Shown here: positions 11,683 through 23,184 of the stretch, one piece after another
How positions within the stretch are numbered: the first letter of the stretch is position 1
How the letters are laid out: every line of letters starts with the position of its first letter
From: Lagopus muta
Lineage: Eukaryota > Chordata > Aves > Galliformes > Phasianidae
Assembly (NCBI RefSeq): GCF_023343835.1
Contig: NC_064434.1
Span: 8,971,505-9,035,504, forward strand
DNA length: 64,000 nt
Direction of reading: 5' to 3'
Position numbers and translations under genes: made by a program
Notes under the pieces: model-generated
What the model saw: only the letters and a program-made list of their open reading frames with translations
What the model was told of the DNA's origin: nothing
Database searches by the model: none

Positions 11683-11841
11683 CAAACATGAGATCAGTGT
11701 CAGAAGAGCCAGTACCATTGCACGAAGAATTTATCTACTGTTGTGGAGCTGCTACCCATGTTTTAAAGTGTGGGCCCTGGAAAGACCTCTCAAAGGATGA
11801 AAGTAAAAATCTACCCAGGCTCTTGTTCATGATTATTCCTG
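11683..11841 (+). CDS. LDAH: LDAH exon 2 (canonical start codon)
   Basis: The acceptor reads TTCTGTCTAACAG before 11683 and the donor G|GTAAGT lies at 11842. The ATG at 11688 aligns with the human initiator Met: the chicken-like MRSVSEEPVPLHEEF matches human MDSELKEEIPVHEEF in length and ending. Residues 1-51 follow, with the conserved VLKCGPWKDL segment around residues 25-34 and the hydrophobic strand LLFMIIPG around 45-52. Gly52 is split by the intron (phase 1) and is the first residue of the GNPG motif that continues in exon 3. An ATG further upstream at 11613 is also open into this frame, but it lies in the intron before the acceptor and I do not use it. Confidence 0.92.
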
Positions 11842-12551
11842 GTAAGTGTCTTTTTGTTCATTTTAAGTTTGGAAATGCGATGAATTGGAATAGGCACGCT
11901 CAATTTCAGTATCAGAAATGTTCCTGGATAAATCTGGCACACAAGTGGCTAAAAATCAGTGGTATTGGAATGGTGAAATTTCTTTGTTGGAATTGAATTA
12001 GTACTGTAGAACTGTAATCTCAACAATAAGTTATTTGTGTTTCTGTTTAAGATAAAACTGAGAAATTAGAATGTCTCAGTTATTTATACTGTGGTGGTTG
12101 TTTGCTGACAGCATCATATATTTTAGTTGCACTCTATTTATTTATTGCATGTGAAAGTGGTGTTGCGATGTCAGCCTTGTGCAAGCTGTTGTTTGAATGC
12201 ACTCTGCTGTTTGTGGGCCAATGTGTGGGCTGCTCTTTGCTTCATGGTGAGATGGTGACCGGATCCCATTTTTCAGTCTTTACAAGATTTTGGAAGCACC
12301 ACAGAATATTTTGTTACTTTCTTCGGGCACAATGATTTTATGTCTTTGCCTCCTGGAGTTTACTAGGAGCATAACTTTTCACATAATCACGATGAAGTTT
12401 AAACTCTTGCTGCAACTGAAAAGAAGAAATAAGGCTCCAATGAGTTCATCACTACTGCTTTATGGGAACAGCTTTTTAAGCCAGATGCTGTGCAGAGTAC
12501 CTTTTATTACAACGATCTATCTGTTTGGATCCAAATGTGTGAAACAGTTTT

Positions 12552-12970
12552 CCAGAGGTTTAAGTTATGAAGACAGGCTGAGGGAGCTGGGCTTGTTCAG
12601 CCTCGAGAAAAGAAGGCTGCGGGGTGACTCATTGCTGCCTTTCAGTACCTAAAGGCAGCCTACAAATAGGATGGGAGCCGACTCTTTGAAAGGGTAGATA
12701 ATAGCAGGACGAGGGGAAATGGTTTTAAGTTGAAGGAGGGAAGGTTTAGATAAAATGTCAGGAGGAAGGTTTTTACTATGAGTGGTGAGGTGCTGGAACA
12801 GGCTGCCCAGAGAGGTTGTGGATGTCCCGTCCCTGGAGGTGTTCAAGGTCAGGTTGGATGGGGGCCTGGGCAGCCTGGTCTGGTATTAAATGGCCCTGCA
12901 TGTGGCAGGGGGTTGGAGATTCATGATCCTTGGGGTCCCTTCCAACCCTGGCCATTCTGTGATTCTATGA
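12552..12970 (+). mobile_element. CR1 3' fragment, fairly young
   Basis: This copy is close to the ones at 25161 and 31785: GAAGACAGGCTGAGGGAGCT, TTTCAGTACCTAAAGGCAGC, GTGCTGGAACAGGCTGCCCA, TTCCAACCCTGGCCATTCTG and the tail ATTCTGTGATTCTATGA. It is 5' truncated and its reading frame has been shifted in places. Confidence 0.9.
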
Positions 12971-14725
12971 AGTGTGAGTTAATGCTTTTTGATTGTTGGT
13001 TTCTTACAGTTAAGGCATTTCTGGAAGGCCTTAAATGAACAGGTAAGTTTCTTTATCCCTCAGGTTCTGGAGCCTTGGTTTGTCTTTAAGTTATTTTGCT
13101 TGAAGTGCACCAGGACGTGCAGAACTTACAGACTCTGTGTTTATCATAGAAAACTTGTCTGCAAGAAAATGGAGTAGCAAGGCTACATGAGTCTTGCTTC
13201 CCACAGTATACTTCTATGGGGATGTAGCATTTCATATTAACTAGATAGATGATCAGAGATAAACATCAGAAGAATATTCAAAGCATTTCTGTAGCAATCT
13301 GCAAACTTGTAAGCAGCTCGTGTATGTTTTTACTCTAATTTCAGAACTGTGTTGGAGACAGAACTGGGAGTTTTTTCACTGAGTGAACAATTAAAAATAA
13401 TGCAGCAACAAGAGCTACGAAGCTGCAAAGTATCTAGATTAGAAATAATTGATGATGAGGTTGTTTTCTTGTAGCCTAGCCAGCCATTAGAGTACCTAGC
13501 TCCTCAGCTTTTCCTCCTACTCCCTTGGCCTCAGTCACTGTGTAGTGCCATGTGTTATGTCCTGTTAAGAGAAGGGGACTCTTTTTGCTAACACAGAAAG
13601 CAGGAAGGCAAAGAACTCTTCACAAGGAGAACCTTAAAGATGGGTGGCAGTGTTGTGGATACTGTTTCATTTATTGTGCTCCTCTTTTCTAACAATTGTA
13701 AAATAAGCAAAAAGCAACAAAGGTGGTTTGGTTTTTTTTCATTATAAAGCTTATTTTGCTAGATTTACAGTAAGTATTTATCTTCAGATGATAACAGTAT
13801 TTTTTAATGTAAAGACTTCAATCTTTGCAGCTTAAGCTGACACTGAAGTAGTGTTTGAGTAGCAAATATTGATATTCAGGAACGCAAGGATCCGTGTACA
13901 TAGAAGTGCTAAAAACAATTCCAAGAATAATCATTCAACAAATATTATGTTTTGAAAGCCAAGTATTTAAATGTTTTAGAATCACACAACGATTTTAATT
14001 CCCTCTTCAATCATGATTGTGTGTTTTTTTTTCAAGATGCTGCTCAGCCCTCGCTACCCATTCTTGGAAATCCTGTTTGTCACTTATGTCTGCTTTGCTC
14101 TTGATTTATATTTCCACACCAGTCTCTTCCCTTAAACTTTCCTTTAGATTTGCTATTGGCCTCCTTTTGCTACTGAACAGACTATATTTTGTTTCTGATT
14201 AAGTTATTGTGTCTGGGTGTTGCTGTGGATAATGCCTCACTGAAGAGCTAAAAGCTTCTCGTCTAAAGAAAAGAGATTTCTACATCCAGGAGCTGGTTTT
14301 AAGAAACCAAACCAAACAAACACTTCTAAATACTGTGAGATGCATTTAAAAACTGATTTTTGACAGCACTGCCACAACATCTGAAATGCCTAATGCTTTC
14401 CCTTATAACTGTGTACTTTCTTTACTGAATTCTTAAAGGGAAATTTATATTAATGGCTTGTGATTGTCTGTTCTTCACTCCCATATCCATACCTGCCTCC
14501 TGCAGTTCATTTTGGAATATGATGAGTCAGGAAAGAGTTTGTTTCTGTTCCCAGGGTGTATCTTGGTGTTGCCTGAACGTCAGTGAGGGTGGAAACTCAA
14601 AAAGCCATCAAAGCAGGCAGAATGTTTTCATTGATTTCTAACTTGTTTGTTAATACAAAAGAGATTCTATGTTGAGTGTTATGGCTAAGATACCAATATA
14701 GTTTTGAATGGTTCTTCTAACTAAT

Positions 14726-14985
14726 GGTGAAGAGTCTGGAGAAGAGGAGGCTTAGTAGAGACCTCATTGCACTCTATGACTTCCTGAAGGGAGGTTGTGG
14801 TGAAGATGGATTTGGCCTCTTCTCCCAGGCAACGATCAGGACCCGAGGAAATGGCCGCAAGTTGCACCAGAGGAGGTTTAGGTTGGACATGAGGAGACAT
14901 TTTTTTCTCTCAGAGAGTGGTCAGGCACTGGAATGGCTGCCCAGGGAGGTGGTGGAGTCGCCCTCCTTGGGGAAGTTTTAAGGAA
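14726..14985 (+). mobile_element. CR1 fragment lacking the 3' tail
   Basis: Reads [20 protein letters not shown] and then a segment ending [17 protein letters not shown] in one frame, the C-terminal CR1 ORF2 peptide. Sequence match stops at about 14985 before the usual 3' UTR, so both ends are truncated. Confidence 0.8.
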
Positions 14986-15614
14986 AACCTTAAAATGTTG
15001 CACAGTATCAATGGGAACAATGTTGCCCTCTTCTTTACCTTTGTTTATTTTCTAGTAAAATGTAAATACTGAGTGCTTTTCAATTCTTCTGAATAGAAGG
15101 GTGTGTTGTTTTGGTTTTTTTTTTTTCCCTCTCTTGGTATCTTTGCTGTCCTGTAAAAGAAGTGCATTATTTACTGGCTCTCTTTAGGGAAGAAGCCATG
15201 TCGTATCTGTTGTACCTCATCTGTAAGTGTGCAGTTCATCTAGTAATATGCTATTGCTGATTGATATTTAATTCAGAAACTGGGTCAAGAGAAATGGCTA
15301 TTTAAGGCATATTTGCCCTGAATGACTTGGTTTATACTCTGTTTTTTACACGTATTGCTGTGAGATGATTGCCAAGACGCTTATGGTTACAATGCCACAG
15401 CTTCTCATTGGAAGAACAAACAAAAATTTCCTTTTACTTTGGCATTGTAGTGAAGACAAAACTACAGTGATGTTATCTTCGTTTTGGATACCCAAATTTG
15501 GCAGTCAGTCCAGTCACCCAAGTTCCCTGCTGCAAGTGCCATGGGGCTGGCTAGGAGCTAGCATCACGTAGTGCCATTTTGCTTCTCATAGATCAGATGT
15601 TTGGTGGGTTTTTC

Positions 15615-15660
15615 TTTTTTTTTTTTTTTTTTTTTTTCTGTTCTGTTATATACTTTATTT
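15615..15660 (-). repeat. Poly(T) tract with reverse AATAAA beside it
   Basis: A run of 23 T at 15615-15637 is followed, 16 bases on, by TTTATT (15654-15659), the reverse complement of AATAAA. On the minus strand this is a polyadenylation signal at normal distance before a poly(A) tail, the mark of a retrocopied mRNA 3' end. The sequence to the right (15660-15900) was not recognised. Confidence 0.5.
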
Positions 15661-18600
15661 TTGGCCTTCAAGGACATTTATCTGCCTACACGAAAAGCAC
15701 AGCTCAAGCAAGGATCTGGACACTTGGGCCATCTGGCAGCATATTCATATACCTAACAGGAGTAGATAGCGTTCTCCTCATGATTCTTGAAGTATGAAAT
15801 GCAGAACCCTCTAGAGTCCAGCAATTTTCACATTTGAAAGGCAGGTATCCCTAATTCAGATTCCTTATGGAATGAAATAATGAAGGACAGAAAGGGAAAA
15901 CTGATACAGTTCAGTGAGAGAAACACCCAGCCAAGGGCAACTCTCACTCAAAAAGCAAATTGCATGCAGCCAGGTGTTCAGTGGCTGAGCATGCCTGGTC
16001 CTGCTGTATGTGGTGCATTGTTCTGTGTGTTCAGCTCATCTGGCACATGCCTTTCCAGTTTAAACGAAATCCATGCATATGATTTCTGTATCAAAACAAG
16101 ACTTGGAGGGAGAGGAAGAGAAGAATGATGAAATCCTCAACTTCTGACAGAATCTTGTCACAAGATGCTTGAGAGTAACTCTTATGTGCTTATTCTTGTT
16201 AGTTGGATTTCTCCGTGATGTGAAGGATTCATTTTTGCCCTGACTTATTTCTTGAAAAAACTCAGGAGAGCCAACTCCACAACAGTTTCATACTCTGAAG
16301 TCAATGGAAAATTTCCCACTGAGTTTGGATTGAATTTAACTGTGCTTGAAGCAGTTAAAATGCACGATGTTCAGTAGAGTTCAGTCTCATGCCACAGCAG
16401 AGCAGAGCTTTTATATACAGTGGTCTGTGTATACTTGAATGATTGACGTGTTGAAATGTTTAATGTGCACTTTGTTGTTTTGTAACCTTTTTCCTCATGT
16501 AAGTAAAATGTGTTTATTGAAGTAATTACTGTGCAAAATGCCCAACTTGTTCTCTTGTCCTCAGTCCAGAATACATGTGTACTTGTTTACTGTTCTTAAT
16601 ATGATTTTTTTCTATTAAAATAATTAAGTTTGCCCACGAGAGTAAAATTAAATGTATACAGTTGAAGGATCAAGTCCCTGGTTTTCTGGAAATGTAGGCG
16701 TTATGGGGAAAGACAGGAATTACTTTTTTTCCTCTTGTGTCATAAAGGTCTGTTTTTTCCTTTTGCAGTGTTTGTTTAGTGTAAAATTAGCAATGAGGTA
16801 TAAAATCTACTGCAGAAATATTTAACGTTGCTTGGGTTCATTGGAAACCAGGATCCACAATGGATAATGGATCCAATGGAATATTTTTCTTACTGTTTTA
16901 AGTGTCTATTTGGGTCTGTGTATTTATGAAACATTGAATTTTGCAAATAAATACAGTACACATTTTAAAACCACTCTGCTGTTAGACCTGTCTTCACAAA
17001 GTTCTTCTTGCATTTCATTGCTGGAGTGCATTGTAATACCTTCTTTCCAGACAGTAATGGTCATAAAGATGATGATGTAATCTAGGCAACTTTGTTATTT
17101 GCAGACCTGTACTCGAATAGCTTACTTTATGGTTGATAATGCATAATGTAAATAACATTTGTTTTCTTCTGATAAAGAATACTACGTAAATTTCATTCAT
17201 TAATATACAAAAACCTCAGAATTTATTTGGCACACATGCAGGCCATTCCCTCTGTTTGCCAAGTTTCTTGATCTACTTGCTTGCAATCTCATTGCTGCTG
17301 GGTTATTGGATCATCATTGTTTTACCATCACAAGCAGTGACTTCGTGGTGTTTAAGTCCTTACAGGCTTTAAACAGAGGCTTTAAACAGATGCTTACTTT
17401 ACAGTATAAGGATTTGATCTTCTGAGCTAATCCTCCAAGTCAAGCGTTGTTTTTGTTTTTCTGCATAACAGATGGTTGGATTTTGATCTTCTCTTTGGAG
17501 TAACTGCATGACTGACTTCCCCGTCACCATTGTCACTTGAAGACTACTTAACTATTTTTCAATAGTGAAAATAGTATGAACAATCTTTGTGGATAATGAC
17601 AAGTCTCTAATGGTTTCTGCCTTGAAGTGAAGCTTCCTCTTAGTCTTTGAAGTTCTATTTTTGACTGTGCTGCAAGGACTCTGAAAAGCTTTCAGTACTT
17701 TATCTGACTTTGTCTTCGCCTCTCCTCATTTAGTGTTTAAAAATCATCTTTCAGCATTTGCTAAGAAAAGTTTATTAAATAGCAGTGTGCAATAATAATT
17801 TATATTAGAACTTACTGTATTGCTTCCTTAGTATTTTGTGGAGGGTTTTTACTTACTTTGGTTGATTGGTGTGGGCTCTTTTGCTACGACTAAAACAGCT
17901 TTTGTAAGGTTAATCTTTCACTCTGCTGAGCAATCACTGCAATGAATGGTTTTTCAGAGGTCTGCAGAAGGAGCTACTGCTACCACCGTGACTGCGGCTT
18001 TGCTCATCAATGAAAATTATTTCATGACTCTACAAACCATGTAAAATGTGTTTACTCCGGTTCAATTGGATTTTAGGGTGTGCTTTAATTTAAACAAGAT
18101 CCATGGGTTTAAATGGATTTGTTGGTGTTGTAACCATTTCTCAGCAAGAACTGCCTGAAATATAGTAAGGACTCCCAATATCAGCTGATTTAGATGCAGG
18201 GTATGCAGCTTCTGACAGCCTTGGGCAGAACGTAATTCAGAATCCAGCATGTGAACCTTGGGTATTTAATGTGTGATGAAACCAGTGAAAAGAAAGAACA
18301 GAACTGTTGGTGAAGTGAAATCAGGTTTTGGAGTAGAGATCACTCAGTCAGTCTAGGAAAGTTCTTCCATGCTCTCAGGCAGCAAGTACTTCTTAAGTCA
18401 GCAGTCAGTATACCCCAGGGCACAGCAGTGTTGAAAATATGACTAGAGGGAAGGGGATTGCTGCTGGCAATGAGGAAAAAAAAAAGCAGATCAAGAGGGA
18501 AGATGACTCTTTACCTCTTGGCTGATGGCACTTTTAGGTTCTGGCACCTGTTCTGGTGCTGCATACGCAGTCACTGAAGAAGCTCCAGCAATACTTCTGT

Positions 18601-18924
18601 GAACAAAATCAAGTACTTGTTCTATCAGCATTAAGCAGTGAGATTTATTTATGTATTTATTTAGGGCTGAATACTACCAAGGCATCAACAGGAGACATGT
18701 CTGCCTAGCCTCACCTTTTTCCTCTGTGGTTTTGGCACTAACAAGCTGGCTATGAGAGTGAGATTGGATTTTTATTTTTTATTTTTTTAAGATTGTTTGA
18801 GTCTGTCTGACCTTGTTCTTAAAGGGGACTAGCCTAATACTACACATCTAATCAAGATGATGGAATGTGCATGTCCATGGTAAGAAACATTATTTCCTAG
18901 GAATTTTTTTGTGTGACTGGGAGC

Positions 18925-19105
18925 TGGGAATGGACAATGTCAGGGCTGTTTCTACTACTGATGGATGGGGTGGAGATGCTGTGGAGATGGTCAAAACCAA
19001 ATTGGGCAAAATGCTAGGCAAGTGATTTAGCTAACAGTGTGTGAATGGGAGGATGAACCAGGTGGTCTCAAGAGATCCCTGCCAACCTCAGTGGTTCTGT
19101 GAATG
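18925..19105 (+). mobile_element. Degraded CR1 3' tail
   Basis: The only clear landmarks are TGGGAGGATGAACCAGGTGG, AAGAGATCCCTGCCAACCTC and GTGGTTCTGTGAAT at the end. It is old and its left limit is uncertain. Confidence 0.5.
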
Positions 19106-22029
19106 CAGATCAAGGGCTGGTCATCCAAGCTTCTTGTCCCGGTCTGGGTTTGGATCTCAGTTGATTTATCTGTTATATTTTTAGGAGTGTGAATGGTAGC
19201 AGACATAAACATATGGATAATCATAGATAACTACTTAATTAGAATTAGTCACTCGTGCAAGAACTGTAATTTAAGCTGCCCACTTCTTGCCTTCACAGCC
19301 ATACTGCATAATAAGTGCCTTAACTCTCAAATGAGGTTTGTTGGAAGAGGTATGCCAGAAGAGGGAGCTGTTTTAAAGATTAGCAAAAATAATAGCATTT
19401 TTGAAAGCTTTTTGCTGTAATAGTCAGCAGTGTCATATGCTGTCAGGCTTCACACTATCATCTGAATAAGTATGTAGGCACTGTTTCTCCTCTGCTTGTA
19501 CATCACACACAAGAAAAAATAGTTTTATGAGGCCATTCATGTGGCAGTGATTAATTGGTTCTGTTCGTTGTTGAGGGTCATAAAAATGCCTTTAACTTGT
19601 GTTATGGAGAGTGAAATAAAGGAGACCCAGTTAGAGCAACGAATATAAGGACTGGAATGCTGGAGCTTTTGTTCCCAGCCTTGCCACTGGGTTGCTTTTC
19701 AATAGATGCTTCAACTGTCCTCACAAATTTGTACCAAACAAAACTTTGTTCCCATTTGGAAAATTTATCTAATCTATCACCAGAGTCCCTAAGTTAGTGT
19801 TCAGTAACAATCAGCTAACAATAAATTAACAATAAAAGCACAACTGGATAGAGTGAGACATCAAATGCTTCCTCTCTTAGAATGTTTAACTCTGGGCAGC
19901 TCTACTCCTTCTGTTTCATGAAGTCCTTGGGCTAGGACATACATCATGTTCTGTTTGTTCAGCACTAAATACCCAAAGGACGTTAAAGAAAACAACACAA
20001 TTAAATGCTTCAACTCTTTATTATGTTGAAAAAAAGGAATCATTTTGTTTTGGATGTTAATTGTTTGAATTAAGTAATACTTCTAGATCCAATGGGAAAT
20101 TTTAGATGGAAGTCATAGTGTAGCTTCACTCCTGTTGATGTTGAAAATAGCTGCATGTGATTTCTGCTTGTAGGGTAGCTGAGTTTTGATTATCTTAGGC
20201 TGAGACTAATAGCTTGTTTTCTTTGTATACGTATCTTTACCTGCTGTTTTCTGTGTGGATGTATATTTTCCATTCTGCTAACACTATGCTTTGTCTATAA
20301 TCTTCACTTACCTCTGCTAGTTTCAAATACAAGAAATTGCATGCATACTTACCTGAGCCCATCTTCCCTTCACTTTTCCAGGCAGAACAGTGCAGCTGTT
20401 GAAAGATCTCAGCTGAAGGAAGGAAATGGAAAGGAAAGGGGAATTTGAGGGCACAAAAATGAAGGTGGTCAACTTCCCAAACACCTTAATTTTGCATCTA
20501 GAATTCTGTCCTGAGGGTAGATGTTTATATCCAAAAGGCTGAGCAGGATCTCTTTGTTGTATGTACAGATACTGCCTTTATTTATACACCTTCATAAGAA
20601 AATAAGGCTTTTTTACATAGTAGCTGAGCAACAGCATTGATCCATTCTCTGGTATTGACAGTATGTGAAATTAAACTTTGTCCTGAAGATTACTGTACCT
20701 AAGCAGAGCATTACCTGTAGAACTGCATGCTTGGCATTTCCAACAGTGAGTTAACCAGGAGGGAACTGCTGCGAGTTCACTGCCCTTTCTGTGGAGAGAA
20801 GATGAACTCTGTGCTGTTATAATGACTATAGCAGAGGGCTTGAGGCAGCCACATGGTGCTCTGAGTGCATTACTTGACTGCTGTGCTGCTCCTCAGACTG
20901 GCTCTGGAAAGCCAGCTGGTATTCCTAAACCTCTTTTCCTGTATTCCATCTGTTCTGTGTAATGACTTTACATGATCAATGTCAGGTAAGCAAAGCCCTC
21001 CTGGTAAGTTTCTATGCTTCCTTTCTGTGTTAGAAGTTGGGATGCAAATGAACTTCCATTTGGATTTGTGCACTTTGTTGGGGCACTGGAGGGCAAGCCT
21101 GAGTATCCACTGAGCTCTTGCCTTAGGACCATAAAGCAAATGTTCCTGAGCCTGAAGCAGTATAGAAGTTAAAAACCATGGGGTGTATATTGAAACCCAC
21201 CAAGAAATCCAACAGCTTTTACTGCTTGGAGCACTTAAAATACTTTGTAAGGCCATAATTGCACAATCCAAATGTTTGTCAACAATAGTGGCATAAGGTA
21301 TTCCTGTTCCCACCACACTGTGCCACTCCACCCATGGGTTATGCCAAAACAATAGTTTGAGAGGTCGTGCTGTGAATTAAATAAATTCATACAGTTACTC
21401 CTAGGGTCTTTTTTGGAGCTGGAGTAGTTCCCTGTTTGGATTCACAGCATGGGCCCACAGGGCTCTGCTAGTGTAAGTCAGACTGGTGAGCTGTGGTAGG
21501 GGGGTGGGAATGGTAGGAAGAAGGTGGGAGGGAGTTCCTTCTTTTGAACGTGTTGCAGAACTGTGTGATGTTAAATTATGGTGTCAGTCCTCAGCACACA
21601 CAGCGCTTGTGGTTTCGCACACTCCATCCTGAGGCTTTTCTGGAAGGAGCTGGTACCCCACTGGTCACACCAGGTGGTAGTGATTCGCTGGGAATGCAGT
21701 GCCCCTTCCTTGCAACTTCTGCTTTTGTTTATTCTGCAGCTCCAGATGAAGCTGCCAGCTCTTTATATTTGACCCTGAGTTTTCAGTTTTTTTACATGGA
21801 GAAATGTATGTTACTTCAGTTTGAATTTCTTTCTTTTGCTTGAAGAAAAAATTGTCAGAGGCGATGGAGTTTCTCACTCTCCAGTAGCTGGTATACACAG
21901 TACAAAAGCAATCAATGAAACAGCTTGCACTCTAGAGTTCAAAGTCTGTGTAGTGTAGCAGTCTAGATAGAAGAGTTTACATGGGGCAAGTTAACGTGCT
22001 TTTCCCCTTGACTGCAGGTCTTCTAATCA

Positions 22030-22270
22030 TAAGGTGCAAACTGGAACATAAAAAGTTCCATACAGATATGAGGAAAAGCATCTTTACTGTGAGGGTGACA
22101 GCACTGGAGAAGGCTGCCCAGAAAGTTTGTGGAGTCTCATTTTCTAGAAATACTCAAAACTTGTCTGGATGCTTTCCTATGGACCTGCTGAAGTCACCCT
22201 GCTTTGAAAGGGGGAGTTGGACTCAGTGATCTCCAGAGGTCCCTTCTAGCACCCATGATTCAGTGTTTCT
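22030..22270 (+). mobile_element. CR1 3' fragment
   Basis: TAAAAAGTTCCATACAGATA, GAGAAGGCTGCCCAGAAAGT, ACTCAGTGATCTCCAGAGGT and a diverged tail (CATGATTCAGTGTTTCTGG). The GATCTCCAGAGGTCCCTTC end differs from the 31785-type copies, so it is a different CR1 subfamily. Confidence 0.8.
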
Positions 22271-22650
22271 GGGATAAGGAAGTAAGAGCACAGCTTTCTA
22301 TTGCAGTGGGACATCAATACAGCAGAACACTTATTTGCATACTTCCATAGGATGTGCACTGTATACTGTTGTTTTCTATGTTTACTGTTGAGAAGAAGCA
22401 AAATCAGCGACCAGAAAGAAAACACCTTCTGATTACAAAATTCTCTTCTTTCGACTTTTCTATATATGTCCCCATCAGCATCAGGAATGTTCATGGCTCA
22501 GTTGTGGGTTCGATCTTATTTTCAATTGACCATGTACTTGCTCAGCACCCTACATGGCCATGCATGAAAGGTGCTGTTAACTTGTAATATTAAGTGGAAG
22601 ATTTCTTAGTGGTTAGTAGCATTTTAACTTTCATGCATGCATTTTGTCTG

Positions 22651-23184
22651 TATTCTGGTTTTGGCTGGGATAGTCAGTTTTCTTCCTAGTATATGGTATG
22701 GTGGTGTGTTTTGGATTTAGGATGAAAATAATGTTGATAATGCATTGATGTTTTAGTTGTTGCTGAGCAATGGTTCTACAAATCCAAGGACATCTCTCTG
22801 GCAGGGCAGCATGAGAGGCTGAAGAGATGAGTGTGCACAAGGAGCTGGGAGGGACAGGACCAGGACAGCTTACTGAAACTGTCCAAAATAATGTTCTGTG
22901 CCGTATGGTGTCATGCTGGCCCAGTAATCAACTTGAGGAGTTGACTGGAGGGAACCAACTGCTTAGAGGCTGTTTGGGCATTGGTCAGCAATTGCACTGT
23001 GCATCCCTTACTTTGTATATTCTTTTTACGATGATGACTGTCATTTTGCCTTCCTTTTTCTGTCCTATTAGACTGCCTTTATCTCAACCCACAAGTTTTA
23101 TCTTTTTTTTTCCCTTTCTCTCCCTTACCTCACTGGTGAATGAGCCAATGGCTGCTGAGCTGCCTGCTGGGTTAAACCACAACA
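22651..23184 (+). mobile_element. Avian ERV solo LTR
   Basis: The 534-base segment follows a well-known galliform endogenous retrovirus LTR: GGCTGGGATAG near the left end, TGTGTTTTGGATTTAGGATG, CATGATGTC-like TGGTGTCATGCTGGCCCAGT in the upstream part, CTGTCCTATTAGACTGCCTT (a decayed polyadenylation region), and the right end GGGTTAAACCACAACA. The five bases GTCTG occur exactly on both sides (22646-22650 and 23185-23189), a target-site duplication of the length expected. No internal gag, pol or env sequence adjoins it, so it is a solo LTR left by recombination. I judge the family ERVL-like, but the family name needs a library match. Orientation is plus. Confidence 0.8.

Noticed and set aside
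11613..11996. Frame starting at 11613 and reading through LDAH exon 2
   Set aside because: Its start lies before the acceptor at 11682 and its end lies past the donor at 11842. Only 11688-11841 is coding.
15579..15797. 72-codon frame with a poly-Phe run
   Set aside because: The Phe run is the translated poly(T) tract.
16260..16340. GAAGTCAATGGAAAATTTCC, resembling ancient reptile repeats
   Set aside because: Only about 20 bases match the general form and no second landmark follows.
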